Positions 23,072 through 29,929 of a DNA stretch of 29,941 nucleotides are shown here, in pieces (within the stretch, counting starts at the first letter, position 1; every line of letters begins with the position of its first letter). Origin of the DNA: DASRPD01 sp035646535 (GTDB lineage: Bacteria; Actinomycetota; Acidimicrobiia; IMCC26256; JANYLB01); NCBI GenBank assembly GCA_035646535.1, contig DASRPD010000116.1, forward strand, positions 1 through 29,941, in the 5' to 3' direction. The position numbers and the translations under genes were made by a program. A model generated the notes under the pieces. That model did no database searches. It saw only the letters and a program-made list of their open reading frames with translations, and had not been told where the DNA came from.

Positions 23072-24565
23072 ATGGCCGACGCGGTCGCCACCGGCACGTC
23101 GTACGTCGACAGGGAGTTCCCGCTCCTCATCGGCGGTTCCTGGGAGGCTGGTGCCGACGGTACCTACGACGTCGTGAACCCCGCGACCGAACAGCTCGTG
23201 GGCATGGCGCCGGAGGCCTCGGTTGCTCAGGCCGACGAGGCGGCCCGTGCCGCGGCGGAGGCGTTCCCGGCGTGGTCGCAGACTGCGCCCGAAGAGCGAG
23301 CTCGACTCCTGTCAGCTGCCGCTGACCGGGTCCGCGAGCGCGCGGCGGAGCTGCTTCCCCTCGTGGTCGCCGAGACCGGCTGTACCGAGACGGTCGGGCG
23401 CACCATGCAGATTCCGGTCACTGCGGGCCGTTTCGATCGCTACGCCCGAGGTGCGCTCGAGCCGAGCGTGATCCCGTTGCCACCCCAGGAGATGCCGGCC
23501 ACCGCGCTCGGGCCGGGCGGTCTCATGGGCGCGTTGGCGCGCCGCGCGCCGGTCGGTGTCGTCGCGTGCGTCACCGCCTACAACTTCCCGCTCGTGAACA
23601 TGGCCGGAAAGATCGGCCCGGCGCTGGCGATGGGCAACACGGTCGTCGTGCGACCCGCGGGTCAGGACCCTCTCGCGGTCATCGAGCTCGTCCGCATCCT
23701 GGACGAAGTCGGGTTCCCGCCCGGCGTGGTCAACATCGTCGTCGGATCGACGCCGGCGACGGGTGAGGCGCTCGTCGAGTCACCCGATGTCGACATGGTG
23801 AGCTTCACCGGCAGCACTGCCGTCGGGACCCGTATCGGCGAGGTCGCGGGCCGCACGATGAAGCGCCAGCTCCTCGAGCTGGGCGGCAAGGGCGCAGCGC
23901 TCGTCCTCGACGACGCCGACGTCGCGACCGCAGTGGGCATGATCGGCTCGGTCTGGTCGTTCCACTCCGGCCAGATCTGCACCGCGCCGACGCGCGCGAT
24001 CGTGCACACCTCGATCTACGACGCCGTCGTCGGGGGACTCTCGCAGATGGCCTCCGTGTTGAAGGTCGGCGACCCGCTCGCGTCCGACACAGTCGTCGGG
24101 CCGCTCATCACCGCCGCGCACCGTGAGCGCGTCGAGGGCTACATCGGCAGCGGTCGTGAGGAGGGGGGCGAGATCGTCGCCGGTGGCGGCCGCCCCGCCC
24201 ACCTGGATCGGGGTTTCTACGTGGAGCCGACGCTCATCGCCGGATGCCGGTCAGGGATGAAGGTGGTGCAGGAGGAGATCTTCGGGCCGGTGATCGTGGT
24301 CGGGCCGTTCGATGACGAGGACGAAGGCGTCGCGCTCGCCAACGGCACTGATTTTGGTCTGTACGACTACGTGTTCGGCCGGGACTCGTCGCGCGCGATG
24401 CGGGTGAGCCGCCGTCTGCGCGCCGGCAACGTCGGCATCAACACGGTGCAGCGAAACCACGAGACACCGTTCGGTGGCACGAAGTACAGCGGCGTGGGCC
24501 GCGACGGCGGCTCGTTCGGCCTCCACGCCTACAGCGAGCTCCAGTCCGTCGTCTGGCCGGGTTGA
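23072..24565 (+). CDS. Aldehyde dehydrogenase
   Basis: A 497-residue NAD(P)-dependent aldehyde dehydrogenase that oxidises an aldehyde to an acid in the cytoplasm. Catalytic residues are N171 (AYNFP), E269 (LELGGKG) and nucleophile C303 (SGQICTAP); FTGSTAVG (245-252) and EEIFGPV (401-407) are present. The cofactor lysine position in the usual VVLKPSE reads VVVRPAG, so Lys is replaced by Arg (R194), which may affect the NAD/NADP preference. AGAGGGGG sits about eight bases before the ATG. The gene is under a KstR-like box and lies upstream of three luciferase-family oxidoreductases, separated from them by the 67-base repeats. Confidence 0.95.
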   Translation: MADAVATGTSYVDREFPLLIGGSWEAGADGTYDVVNPATEQLVGMAPEASVAQADEAARAAAEAFPAWSQTAPEERARLLSAAADRVRERAAELLPLVVAETGCTETVGRTMQIPVTAGRFDRYARGALEPSVIPLPPQEMPATALGPGGLMGALARRAPVGVVACVTAYNFPLVNMAGKIGPALAMGNTVVVRPAGQDPLAVIELVRILDEVGFPPGVVNIVVGSTPATGEALVESPDVDMVSFTGSTAVGTRIGEVAGRTMKRQLLELGGKGAALVLDDADVATAVGMIGSVWSFHSGQICTAPTRAIVHTSIYDAVVGGLSQMASVLKVGDPLASDTVVGPLITAAHRERVEGYIGSGREEGGEIVAGGGRPAHLDRGFYVEPTLIAGCRSGMKVVQEEIFGPVIVVGPFDDEDEGVALANGTDFGLYDYVFGRDSSRAMRVSRRLRAGNVGINTVQRNHETPFGGTKYSGVGRDGGSFGLHAYSELQSVVWPG

Positions 24566-24603
24566 CGCTCAGGATCATGGGCGGAGCGAGTCCCGCCAGA
24601 CGG

Positions 24604-24780
24604 GTATCCGGCCGACTCGCGAAGCGACGAAAGTGGAGCAGGCCGGAGCGAGCGACTTCCCAACCGGCGGGCGTTCGGGCGACTCGCGAAGCGACGAAAG
24701 TGGAGCAGGCCGGAGCGAGCGACTTCCCACCAGGCCAGTATCCGGCCGACTCGCGAACGAAGAAAGTACAGGAGCTAGGT
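24604..24780. repeat. 67-bp intergenic tandem repeat, about 2.6 copies
   Basis: Units start at 24604, 24671 and 24738, exactly 67 bases apart; the last is partial. A 50-base block (24613-24662) is identical to 24680-24729. The start of unit 3 repeats the start of unit 1 (GTATCCGGCCGACTCGCGAA). Divergent unit-like sequence reaches back to about 24585. Each copy contains the small hairpin TCGC-GAA-GCGA. The unit is not a multiple of three and no frame through it is coding-like. It fills the 217-base spacer, the longest in the window, and ends at the ribosome-binding site of the next gene. Confidence 0.9.
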
Positions 24781-24782
24781 AG

Positions 24783-25913
24783 ATGGAGTTCGGGATCTTC
24801 CATTCGGGTCACGTGCCGACGCAGCCGGATCCGGACGCGCAGCGGTTGGCCGAGCACGGCCGGTTGCTCGACGAGGTCGCGGTGGCGGTCGCAGGGGACC
24901 GGGCGGGGTTCAAGTACGGCTGGTTCACCGAGCATCACTTCCTCGAGGAGTACTCGCACATCTCCGCGAGCGAGGTGATGATGGGCTTCGTCGCGGCGCG
25001 CACGGAGCGCTTGCATCTCGGCGCGGGCATCTTCAACATCACGCCGCCGGTGAATCATCCGGCGCGGGTGGCCGAGCGGGTCTCGATGCTGGATCATCTG
25101 AGCGAGGGACGATTCGAGTTCGGTGTCGGCCGAGGGTCGTCGAGCACGGAGTACCAGGGGTTCGGTATTCCGACGGCGGAGGAGACCCGGGACCTGTTCG
25201 ACGAGACGCTGCCCGAGGTGCTGGCGATGTTGCAGGCGCCCCGCTACTCCTATGCGGGTCCCGGGTTCTCGATGCCGGACCGCGCGGTGCTGCCGCGGCC
25301 GTGGACCGTCCCCCACCCGCCGCTGTGGTTGGCCTGCGGAAGTCCCACGACCTTCGAGAAGGCCGGCCGGCTGGGCATGGGCGCGTTGTGCTTCACCATG
25401 GGCGAACCCGAAGATCTCGTTCCCCTCATCGAGACGTACAAGACGGCGATCGCGCAGTGTTCCGATCCGATCGGCGGCTCCGTCAACGACAACCTCGCGT
25501 GCGTGAGCATGTTGTTGTGCCTCGATGATCGCGAACGCGCGGTGGACATCTTCCGCCAGATGGGCGCCGCGTACTATCAATCGCTCGTCGTGCGTTGGCT
25601 CGACTCGATCCCGTTGCCGGCCGAGATCGACCGCTCGTCGTTCACGATCACCGAACCGACCCGCGACGAGCTGATCGCGTCGATCGAAGCCGGGCGGCGC
25701 AGCGTGGGCACTCCCGAGGACGTGGCGCGGTCGGTGACCCGCTGGGAGGAGGCCGGAGCGGATCAGCTGATCTTCGGGGTGCTGAACAACACCCTCGACG
25801 TCGACATCGCGATCGAGTCGATCGAGACGTTCGGCCGTGACGTGATCCCCGCCTTCGACCGTGATCCGGTGCACCGCACGACCCGCCAACGTGAGGAGCA
25901 GTGCGGGGGATGA
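24783..25913 (+). CDS. LLM-class flavin-dependent oxidoreductase (luciferase-like), first of three
   Basis: A 376-residue bacterial-luciferase-fold TIM-barrel enzyme using FMNH2 or F420 for oxygenation or hydride transfer. The opening strand MEFGIFHSGHVP, the WFTEHHFLEEYSH block near residues 47-59, LGAGIFNITPPVNHPARVAE, and FEFGVGRGSSSTEY are typical of the FMN-dependent monooxygenase branch (alkanal monooxygenase/LuxA-like). The C-terminal VGTPEDVARSVTRWEEAGADQL is the family's closing segment. AGGAG at 24770-24774 precedes the ATG. Its stop overlaps the start of the next oxidoreductase gene (ATGA). The substrate is unknown; the neighbouring aldehyde dehydrogenase suggests an aldehyde intermediate. 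Confidence 0.92.
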   Translation: MEFGIFHSGHVPTQPDPDAQRLAEHGRLLDEVAVAVAGDRAGFKYGWFTEHHFLEEYSHISASEVMMGFVAARTERLHLGAGIFNITPPVNHPARVAERVSMLDHLSEGRFEFGVGRGSSSTEYQGFGIPTAEETRDLFDETLPEVLAMLQAPRYSYAGPGFSMPDRAVLPRPWTVPHPPLWLACGSPTTFEKAGRLGMGALCFTMGEPEDLVPLIETYKTAIAQCSDPIGGSVNDNLACVSMLLCLDDRERAVDIFRQMGAAYYQSLVVRWLDSIPLPAEIDRSSFTITEPTRDELIASIEAGRRSVGTPEDVARSVTRWEEAGADQLIFGVLNNTLDVDIAIESIETFGRDVIPAFDRDPVHRTTRQREEQCGG

Positions 25914-26845
25914 CCGACAACGACACGGTGACGATCGTCGGTGAGGGCCGGCTGGTGTTCGGCGTGCAGCTCCCGGTGCAGGCGCTCAGCAACGTGGTCG
26001 CGGCCCCGTGGGAGCAGGACGCAGGAGTGGCTGAGCTGGTGCGTGCAGCGCAGGCCGCGGACCGGTCCGGGTTCTTCTACGTGGCGGTCTGTGACCACGT
26101 GGCGATCCCAAAGGCGTACGCGCCGGCGATGTCGACGACGTGGTTCAATCCGGTGGCCACACTCGGGTTCCTGGCCGCGCACACGAGCCGGACCCGGCTG
26201 CTCACCAACATCTACGTGGCGCCGTTCCGCCATCCCCTCGACACGGCCAAGGTGTTCGCCACGCTCGACACGCTGTCGGGCGGTCGCGTGATCCTCGGGG
26301 TGGGCGCGGGCCACGTGGAGGGAGAGTTCGAGGCGCTCGGCGTCCCGTTCGCCGAGCGGGGCCGCCTGCTCGACGCCGCGATCGACGGCGTGAAGGAGAG
26401 CTGGGCGGCCGAGTTCGTCGGCGACGTCGGATTGCGGCCCCGGCCGGTGCAGCGGCCTCGACCCCCGATCTGGGTCGGCGGATCGAAGCCGCCGGCGCTG
26501 CGTCGGGTCGCGGCGCGAGCCGACGGCTGGATTCCCCAAGGCACGCCACGGGCGGAGATGGTCGACCAGATCGCGTACCTGTTGGCGCACCGTGACGAGG
26601 TTCGCCCCGGCGTACCGATCGACATCGGCACGATCACCGAACACATCTACGTCGGCTCGCCGGGCTGGGACGTCGGCGAGCCGACCCTCACCGGATCACC
26701 GGAATCGATCGCCGCGTCGCTGAACGAGTTCGGCGCGATGGGCGTCTCGCATCTTCAAGTGCGGTTCCGGGCCCGGAGCATCGACGAGCTGTGCGACCAG
26801 CTCGAAGCGTTCGGGACCGGGGTCGGTCCGAGACTGGAGCGTTGA
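25910..26845 (+). CDS. LLM-class oxidoreductase, F420-type style, second of three
   Basis: A 311-residue luciferase-fold protein. It shows FGVQLPVQALS at the first strand, YVAVCDHVAIP, LTNIYVAPFRHPLDTAK, and VILGVGAGHVEGEFEALGVPF followed by ERGRLLDAAI. This is the pattern of the actinobacterial TIGR03619/F420-dependent LLM groups. The late TGSPESIAASLNEFGAMGV matches the family C-terminus. The ATG at 25910 overlaps the previous stop as ATGA; a GTG at 25901 is less likely. Clearly different in sequence from the first and third LLM genes, so the three are not a recent duplication. Cofactor assignment is inference. Confidence 0.9.
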   Translation: MTDNDTVTIVGEGRLVFGVQLPVQALSNVVAAPWEQDAGVAELVRAAQAADRSGFFYVAVCDHVAIPKAYAPAMSTTWFNPVATLGFLAAHTSRTRLLTNIYVAPFRHPLDTAKVFATLDTLSGGRVILGVGAGHVEGEFEALGVPFAERGRLLDAAIDGVKESWAAEFVGDVGLRPRPVQRPRPPIWVGGSKPPALRRVAARADGWIPQGTPRAEMVDQIAYLLAHRDEVRPGVPIDIGTITEHIYVGSPGWDVGEPTLTGSPESIAASLNEFGAMGVSHLQVRFRARSIDELCDQLEAFGTGVGPRLER

Positions 26846-26846
26846 G

Positions 26847-27854
26847 ATGGCATTCCTGACGATGCGCCACGACTTCCGCGCCCCGGCGTCGGCGTCGGTG
26901 CCGGCGTCGGTGTCGGCGGCCGAGATCTACGCGACCGCGATCGAGCAGTTCCGCTGGGCCGACGCCCACGGTTTCGACTTCGCGGTGGTGTCCGAGCATC
27001 ACGGCATCGACGACGGCTGGCTCCCGGCCCCGTTGACCCTCGCCGCGACCGTGATCGGCGCGACACCGCGCATTCCGGTGCTCGTGAGCGCGCTCCTCGC
27101 GCCACTCCACGATCCTGTGCGGCTCGCCGAGCAGATCGCGGTCATCGACCTCGCGAGCGGCGGTGGACGACTCTGGGTGGTGCTCGGCGCGGGGTACCGT
27201 GCCGCGGAGTTCGAGATGGCCGACGTCGACATGCGCCGCCGCGGCAAGCTCGTCGAGGAGTACGCCCGGGTGATGCTCGACGCGTGGACGGGCGAGCCGT
27301 TCGAGTGGCGCGGCCGCACGATCACGGTGACGCCCAAGCCCGTCACCGAACCGCATCCGACCTTGATGATCGGTGGCGGCACCGAACCGGCCGCTCGACG
27401 TGCCGCGCGACTGCGGCTGCCGATGATGCCGATGAACGCCGACCCGCAGCTCGCACAGTGGTACGCCGACGAGGCGGCCAAGACGGGCTTCACCGAGGGG
27501 TTCGTGATGACGCCGGGCGGGCCGACGTTCATCTACGTCACCGAGGATCCCGAGCGGGCCTGGTCCCAGCTCGGCCCGTACCTGCTGTACGAAGCCCAGA
27601 CCTACGAGTCGTTCCAGACGCCCGGTCAGACGTCGACGCCGATGGTCGCGGCCGACACGGTCGCGGATCTCCAGGCCAGCCCGCAGTACCTCGTGGGTAC
27701 GCCGGACGAGGTTGTCGCCCGCTGGGACTCGCTGGATCCGGCGAGTGCGCTCACGTTCCATCCCTTGGCCGGCGGCCTCCCACCCGACTTGTCGTGGCCG
27801 AGCCTCGAGCTGTTCGCCTCGGCCGTGCTGGGGCGCATCCGAACCGCGCAATAG
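26847..27854 (+). CDS. LLM-class flavin/F420-dependent oxidoreductase, third of three
   Basis: A 335-residue luciferase-fold protein with FAVVSEHHGIDDGW, VSALLAPLHDPVRLAEQIAVID, GRLWVVLGAGYRAAEFE and the C-terminal LVGTPDEVVARWDSL. It begins one base after the preceding stop, so it is in the same transcript. Residues 12-25 are a low-complexity Ala/Ser/Val stretch (ASASVPASVSAAE) from a GCGTCGGTG-like slippage sequence at about 26885-26920. The segment MPMNADPQLAQWYADEAAKTGF is typical of a subgroup often adjacent to other LLM genes. Its stop codon lies in a 14-base tandem repeat. Substrate and cofactor are unknown. Confidence 0.9.
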   Translation: MAFLTMRHDFRAPASASVPASVSAAEIYATAIEQFRWADAHGFDFAVVSEHHGIDDGWLPAPLTLAATVIGATPRIPVLVSALLAPLHDPVRLAEQIAVIDLASGGGRLWVVLGAGYRAAEFEMADVDMRRRGKLVEEYARVMLDAWTGEPFEWRGRTITVTPKPVTEPHPTLMIGGGTEPAARRAARLRLPMMPMNADPQLAQWYADEAAKTGFTEGFVMTPGGPTFIYVTEDPERAWSQLGPYLLYEAQTYESFQTPGQTSTPMVAADTVADLQASPQYLVGTPDEVVARWDSLDPASALTFHPLAGGLPPDLSWPSLELFASAVLGRIRTAQ

Positions 27855-27888
27855 GCCCGACGCATTAGGCCAGACGCAATAGGGTCAG
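27847..27888. repeat. 14-bp tandem repeat, three copies, spanning a stop codon
   Basis: CGCAATAGGCCCGA (27847-27860), CGCATTAGGCCAGA (27861-27874) and CGCAATAGGGTCAG (27875-27888). The first unit contains the TAG stop of the third LLM gene; the last supplies the AGGGTCAGGG region before the VOC start codon. Confidence 0.85.
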
Positions 27889-27892
27889 GGCC

Positions 27893-28252
27893 GTGATCGG
27901 CTCCGGAGTGCATCACGTGTCGGTCTGCGTGACCGACATCGACGCCGCCCGCCGCTTCTACGCCGACGTCTTGGGTCTGGCGGAGCGCACCGATCGGCCC
28001 GACTTCGGGTTCGCGGGCGCGTGGTTCGATCTCGGTGGCCAGCAGGTGCACCTCTTGGAGGTGGCGGAGATGCCGCCCGGCGCGTCGAGTCAGCACTTCG
28101 CGATTCGGGTCGACGATCTCGACGCCGCCGCCGCGGCGGTGGAGGCCAAGGGCGTCGCGGTGCACCGCAGCGAGCCGATCCGAAACGCCGGGCGCCAGGC
28201 CTTCTTCACCGACCCGTCCGGCAACGGCATCGAGCTCAACCAGCCCGACTGA
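27893..28252 (+). CDS. VOC (glyoxalase/bleomycin-resistance fold) protein
   Basis: A 119-residue single-domain vicinal-oxygen-chelate protein with two beta-alpha-beta-beta-beta modules. Candidate metal ligands are in the family positions: the His in GVHHVSV, the Glu in HLLEV, the His in SQHFAI and the Glu in GIELNQP. Such proteins act as isomerases, epimerases, dioxygenases or resistance proteins; the exact role is unknown. The GTG at 27893 follows AGGGTCAGGG. Only 38 bases separate it from the third LLM gene, so it is likely the last gene of that operon. The final 26 bases recur at 29904-29929. Confidence 0.88.
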   Translation: MIGSGVHHVSVCVTDIDAARRFYADVLGLAERTDRPDFGFAGAWFDLGGQQVHLLEVAEMPPGASSQHFAIRVDDLDAAAAAVEAKGVAVHRSEPIRNAGRQAFFTDPSGNGIELNQPD

Positions 28253-28254
28253 CG
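28229..28254. repeat. Direct repeat, left copy (3' end of the VOC gene)
   Basis: The 26 bases encoding IELNQPD, the stop codon and two following bases match 29904-29929 at 25 of 26 positions, in the same orientation. The two copies bracket the sulfatase gene. Confidence 0.85.
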
Positions 28255-28266
28255 GCGGGTGCCGCC
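28254..28266. terminator. GC hairpin between convergent genes, possible terminator
   Basis: GGCGG-GTG-CCGCC forms a short GC stem immediately after the VOC stop codon and before the end of the convergent sulfatase gene. There is no T-tract, so it is at best an atypical terminator. Confidence 0.3.
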
Positions 28267-28278
28267 CCGTTCTCGGGT

Positions 28279-29829
28279 TCAGGCAAGCCCGAGGCGTTCG
28301 AGCTGGTCGTCGGGCGCGTCGACGTCGACGAGCGCGGCGCGTAGCTGTTCGGCCAACTGGGCTTCGACCGGTGTGCCGACCAGGTTGTGCTCCTCGTTCG
28401 GGTCATCCGCGAGGTCGAAGCAGTCGTGGCCAGTGAAGCGGGAGTAGGCCCAGAACGGCAGGGGATCGGTGGCCCGGAACGGCTGACGGATCACCGGGAT
28501 CTCCGAGCCGGGCATGCGGTCGAGCCAGGCCCGATCGTCCGGCGGGGGGAGCTCGAGTCCGGGGAGTCCGTGGACGGGCATGGTCGACCACCGGTTCGAC
28601 CACATCGACAGCGGTTCGTTCTCGCCGACCGGGGCGCGGATGTACTTGCGCCTCTCGGTTCCGTCGATCAGGTGGACCTCCCGCCCCCAGATCCCCCCGA
28701 GCGCGTGCTCTCGCACCGACCGTTGCGAACCCTCGATCAACCCGCGCAGCGACCGGCCGTGGGTGCGGTGCGGGCTCGACGCGCCGAACAGATCGAGCAG
28801 GGTGGCGTGCAGGTCGACGGTCGTGGTGAGCGCGTCACGCGACCCGGACGCGACGCCGGGCCACGCCACGAACAGGGGGATGTGGCCGAGGGGTTCGTAC
28901 ACCGGCGCACCGGGCTTGCCCCAGATGTCCTTCTCACCGAGGTAGTGGCCGTGGTCCGTGCACAGGATCACGACGGTGTCGCGCCAGCGGTCCTGCGCGT
29001 CGAGCTCGTCGAGGATGCGCCCGAGCCACTCGTCGATCATCGTGAGCTTCGCTCCGTAGCACGCCCGGATCTGGTGGGCCTGGCGCTCGTCGATGACTCC
29101 GTCGCGCATCGCCCCGACGCGGTACGGCGGCCAGATGAGGTGCGGTCCCTCCCAGTCCGGGTCGTAGCGCGACGCGTACGGCTCGGGGGTGTCGAACGGC
29201 TCGTGGGGGTCGAACTCGTCGACGAAGAGCATGAACCGGTCGTGGGCGGGTGCTTCCTCGGCCAGCCACCGGGCGGCGGCGGTCATCGTACGCGGCCCCG
29301 GGAAGTCGGCCTCGTCGCGGAACCAGCCGCGCGAGTCGTCATAGGGCATGGGGCCTCGCCCGAAGCTGGGCGCACCGAGCCAGCTCGGATCTGGTCGCGT
29401 CCGCCACAGGTCGCCCTCGTGGCCGCGCTGATAGTCCCAGGCACCGAAGTCGACGTGGTAGTTCTCGCCCCCGGTCTCGAACAGGTGTGGGTGGTCGGTG
29501 GTCAGCTTGGTGACGACCCCTTCGGCGCGCAGCGGCACGGTGAGCGGCTCTTCCCACAGCTCGACCGACCCCCACGGCCGCCAGAGGAAGTCGAGCGAGC
29601 CGCAGAGGATGTCGTGGCGGGCGGGCATGCACGGCAGCGACCCGGTGTAGTGGCGGTCGAAGCGAACCGATCGTCGCGCCAGTCGGTCCAGGTTCGGCGT
29701 GTCGAACTCGGTGCTGCCGTACGCGCCGACGAGATGGCGGTTCAAGCTGTCGAGCAGGATGACGACGGCATTTGCCGGCGATGCCGGTTCCGCCGAGTCA
29801 GGTTCGGTCGTGGTCGTTGCCGTCGTCAC
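28279..29829 (-). CDS. Type I sulfatase / alkaline-phosphatase-superfamily hydrolase
   Basis: A 516-residue sulfatase. The formylglycine motif CMPAR is at residues 67-71 (C67 would be converted to formylglycine by an FGE-type enzyme, not encoded here). Metal ligands are D27 (LLDS) and D292/H293 in TDHGHYLGEKD; K305 (WGKPG) is in the sulfate-binding position. The TPNLDRLARRSVRFDRHY and DCFDLADDPNEEHNL segments are standard for the family. There is no signal peptide, so it appears cytoplasmic. The GTG at 29829 is preferred because GGGGGGAGA precedes it closely; a GTG at 29847 would add six residues but falls inside a palindrome. It is bracketed by direct repeats and has a hairpin in its upstream region. 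The substrate is unknown. Confidence 0.92.
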   Translation of the reverse strand: MTTATTTTEPDSAEPASPANAVVILLDSLNRHLVGAYGSTEFDTPNLDRLARRSVRFDRHYTGSLPCMPARHDILCGSLDFLWRPWGSVELWEEPLTVPLRAEGVVTKLTTDHPHLFETGGENYHVDFGAWDYQRGHEGDLWRTRPDPSWLGAPSFGRGPMPYDDSRGWFRDEADFPGPRTMTAAARWLAEEAPAHDRFMLFVDEFDPHEPFDTPEPYASRYDPDWEGPHLIWPPYRVGAMRDGVIDERQAHQIRACYGAKLTMIDEWLGRILDELDAQDRWRDTVVILCTDHGHYLGEKDIWGKPGAPVYEPLGHIPLFVAWPGVASGSRDALTTTVDLHATLLDLFGASSPHRTHGRSLRGLIEGSQRSVREHALGGIWGREVHLIDGTERRKYIRAPVGENEPLSMWSNRWSTMPVHGLPGLELPPPDDRAWLDRMPGSEIPVIRQPFRATDPLPFWAYSRFTGHDCFDLADDPNEEHNLVGTPVEAQLAEQLRAALVDVDAPDDQLERLGLA

Positions 29830-29846
29830 GGGTCTCCCCCCGAGCA

Positions 29847-29893
29847 CTTTGGCGTCGCAGGACGGGAACTATTCCCCACCAGCGACGCCAAAG
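29847..29893. repeat. 47-base two-tier palindrome (long hairpin) upstream of the sulfatase gene
   Basis: A perfect 12-base inverted repeat (CTTTGGCGTCGC at 29847-29858, GCGACGCCAAAG at 29882-29893) encloses a second one, GGGAA-CTA-TTCCC (29864-29876). Five unpaired bases lie between the tiers on each side. It ends 17 bases before the sulfatase start codon and could form a hairpin in the mRNA leader, serve as a protein-binding site, or be a palindromic mobile repeat. Confidence 0.85.
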
Positions 29894-29927
29894 CGGGAAA
29901 AGGATCGAGCTCGACCAGCCCGACTGA
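29892..29927 (+). pseudogene. Remnant of a VOC-protein C-terminus
   Basis: Read in frame, this gives SGKRIELDQPD and a stop, very close to the SGNGIELNQPD end of the VOC protein at 28252. No coding frame leads into it; upstream lies the palindrome. It may be the displaced 3' end of the VOC gene, the stump of a paralogue, or a duplicated target sequence. Confidence 0.5.
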
Positions 29928-29929
29928 CG
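29904..29929. repeat. Direct repeat, right copy
   Basis: Matches 28229-28254 at 25 of 26 bases (one A to G change) in the same orientation, 1675 bases away. The following bases also share GGTGCC with the left copy with a one-base shift, so homology may extend past the window edge. Confidence 0.85.

Noticed and set aside
24604..24780. Possible CRISPR array
   Set aside because: The copies are contiguous 67-base tandem units with mostly conserved sequence throughout. There is no alternation of short repeat and unique spacer, and no cas gene is present.
24438..25889. 483-codon minus-strand frame crossing the 67-base repeats and the first LLM gene
   Set aside because: Shadow of the LLM gene. The part through the repeats only translates repeat DNA, and no start signal is visible.
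29847..29929. Integron attC site next to a one-gene cassette
   Set aside because: The palindrome and flanking repeats recall a cassette, but no RYYYAAC/GTTRRRY core is visible, and the outer 12-bp stem is perfectly paired without the extrahelical bases of attC. No integrase is present.
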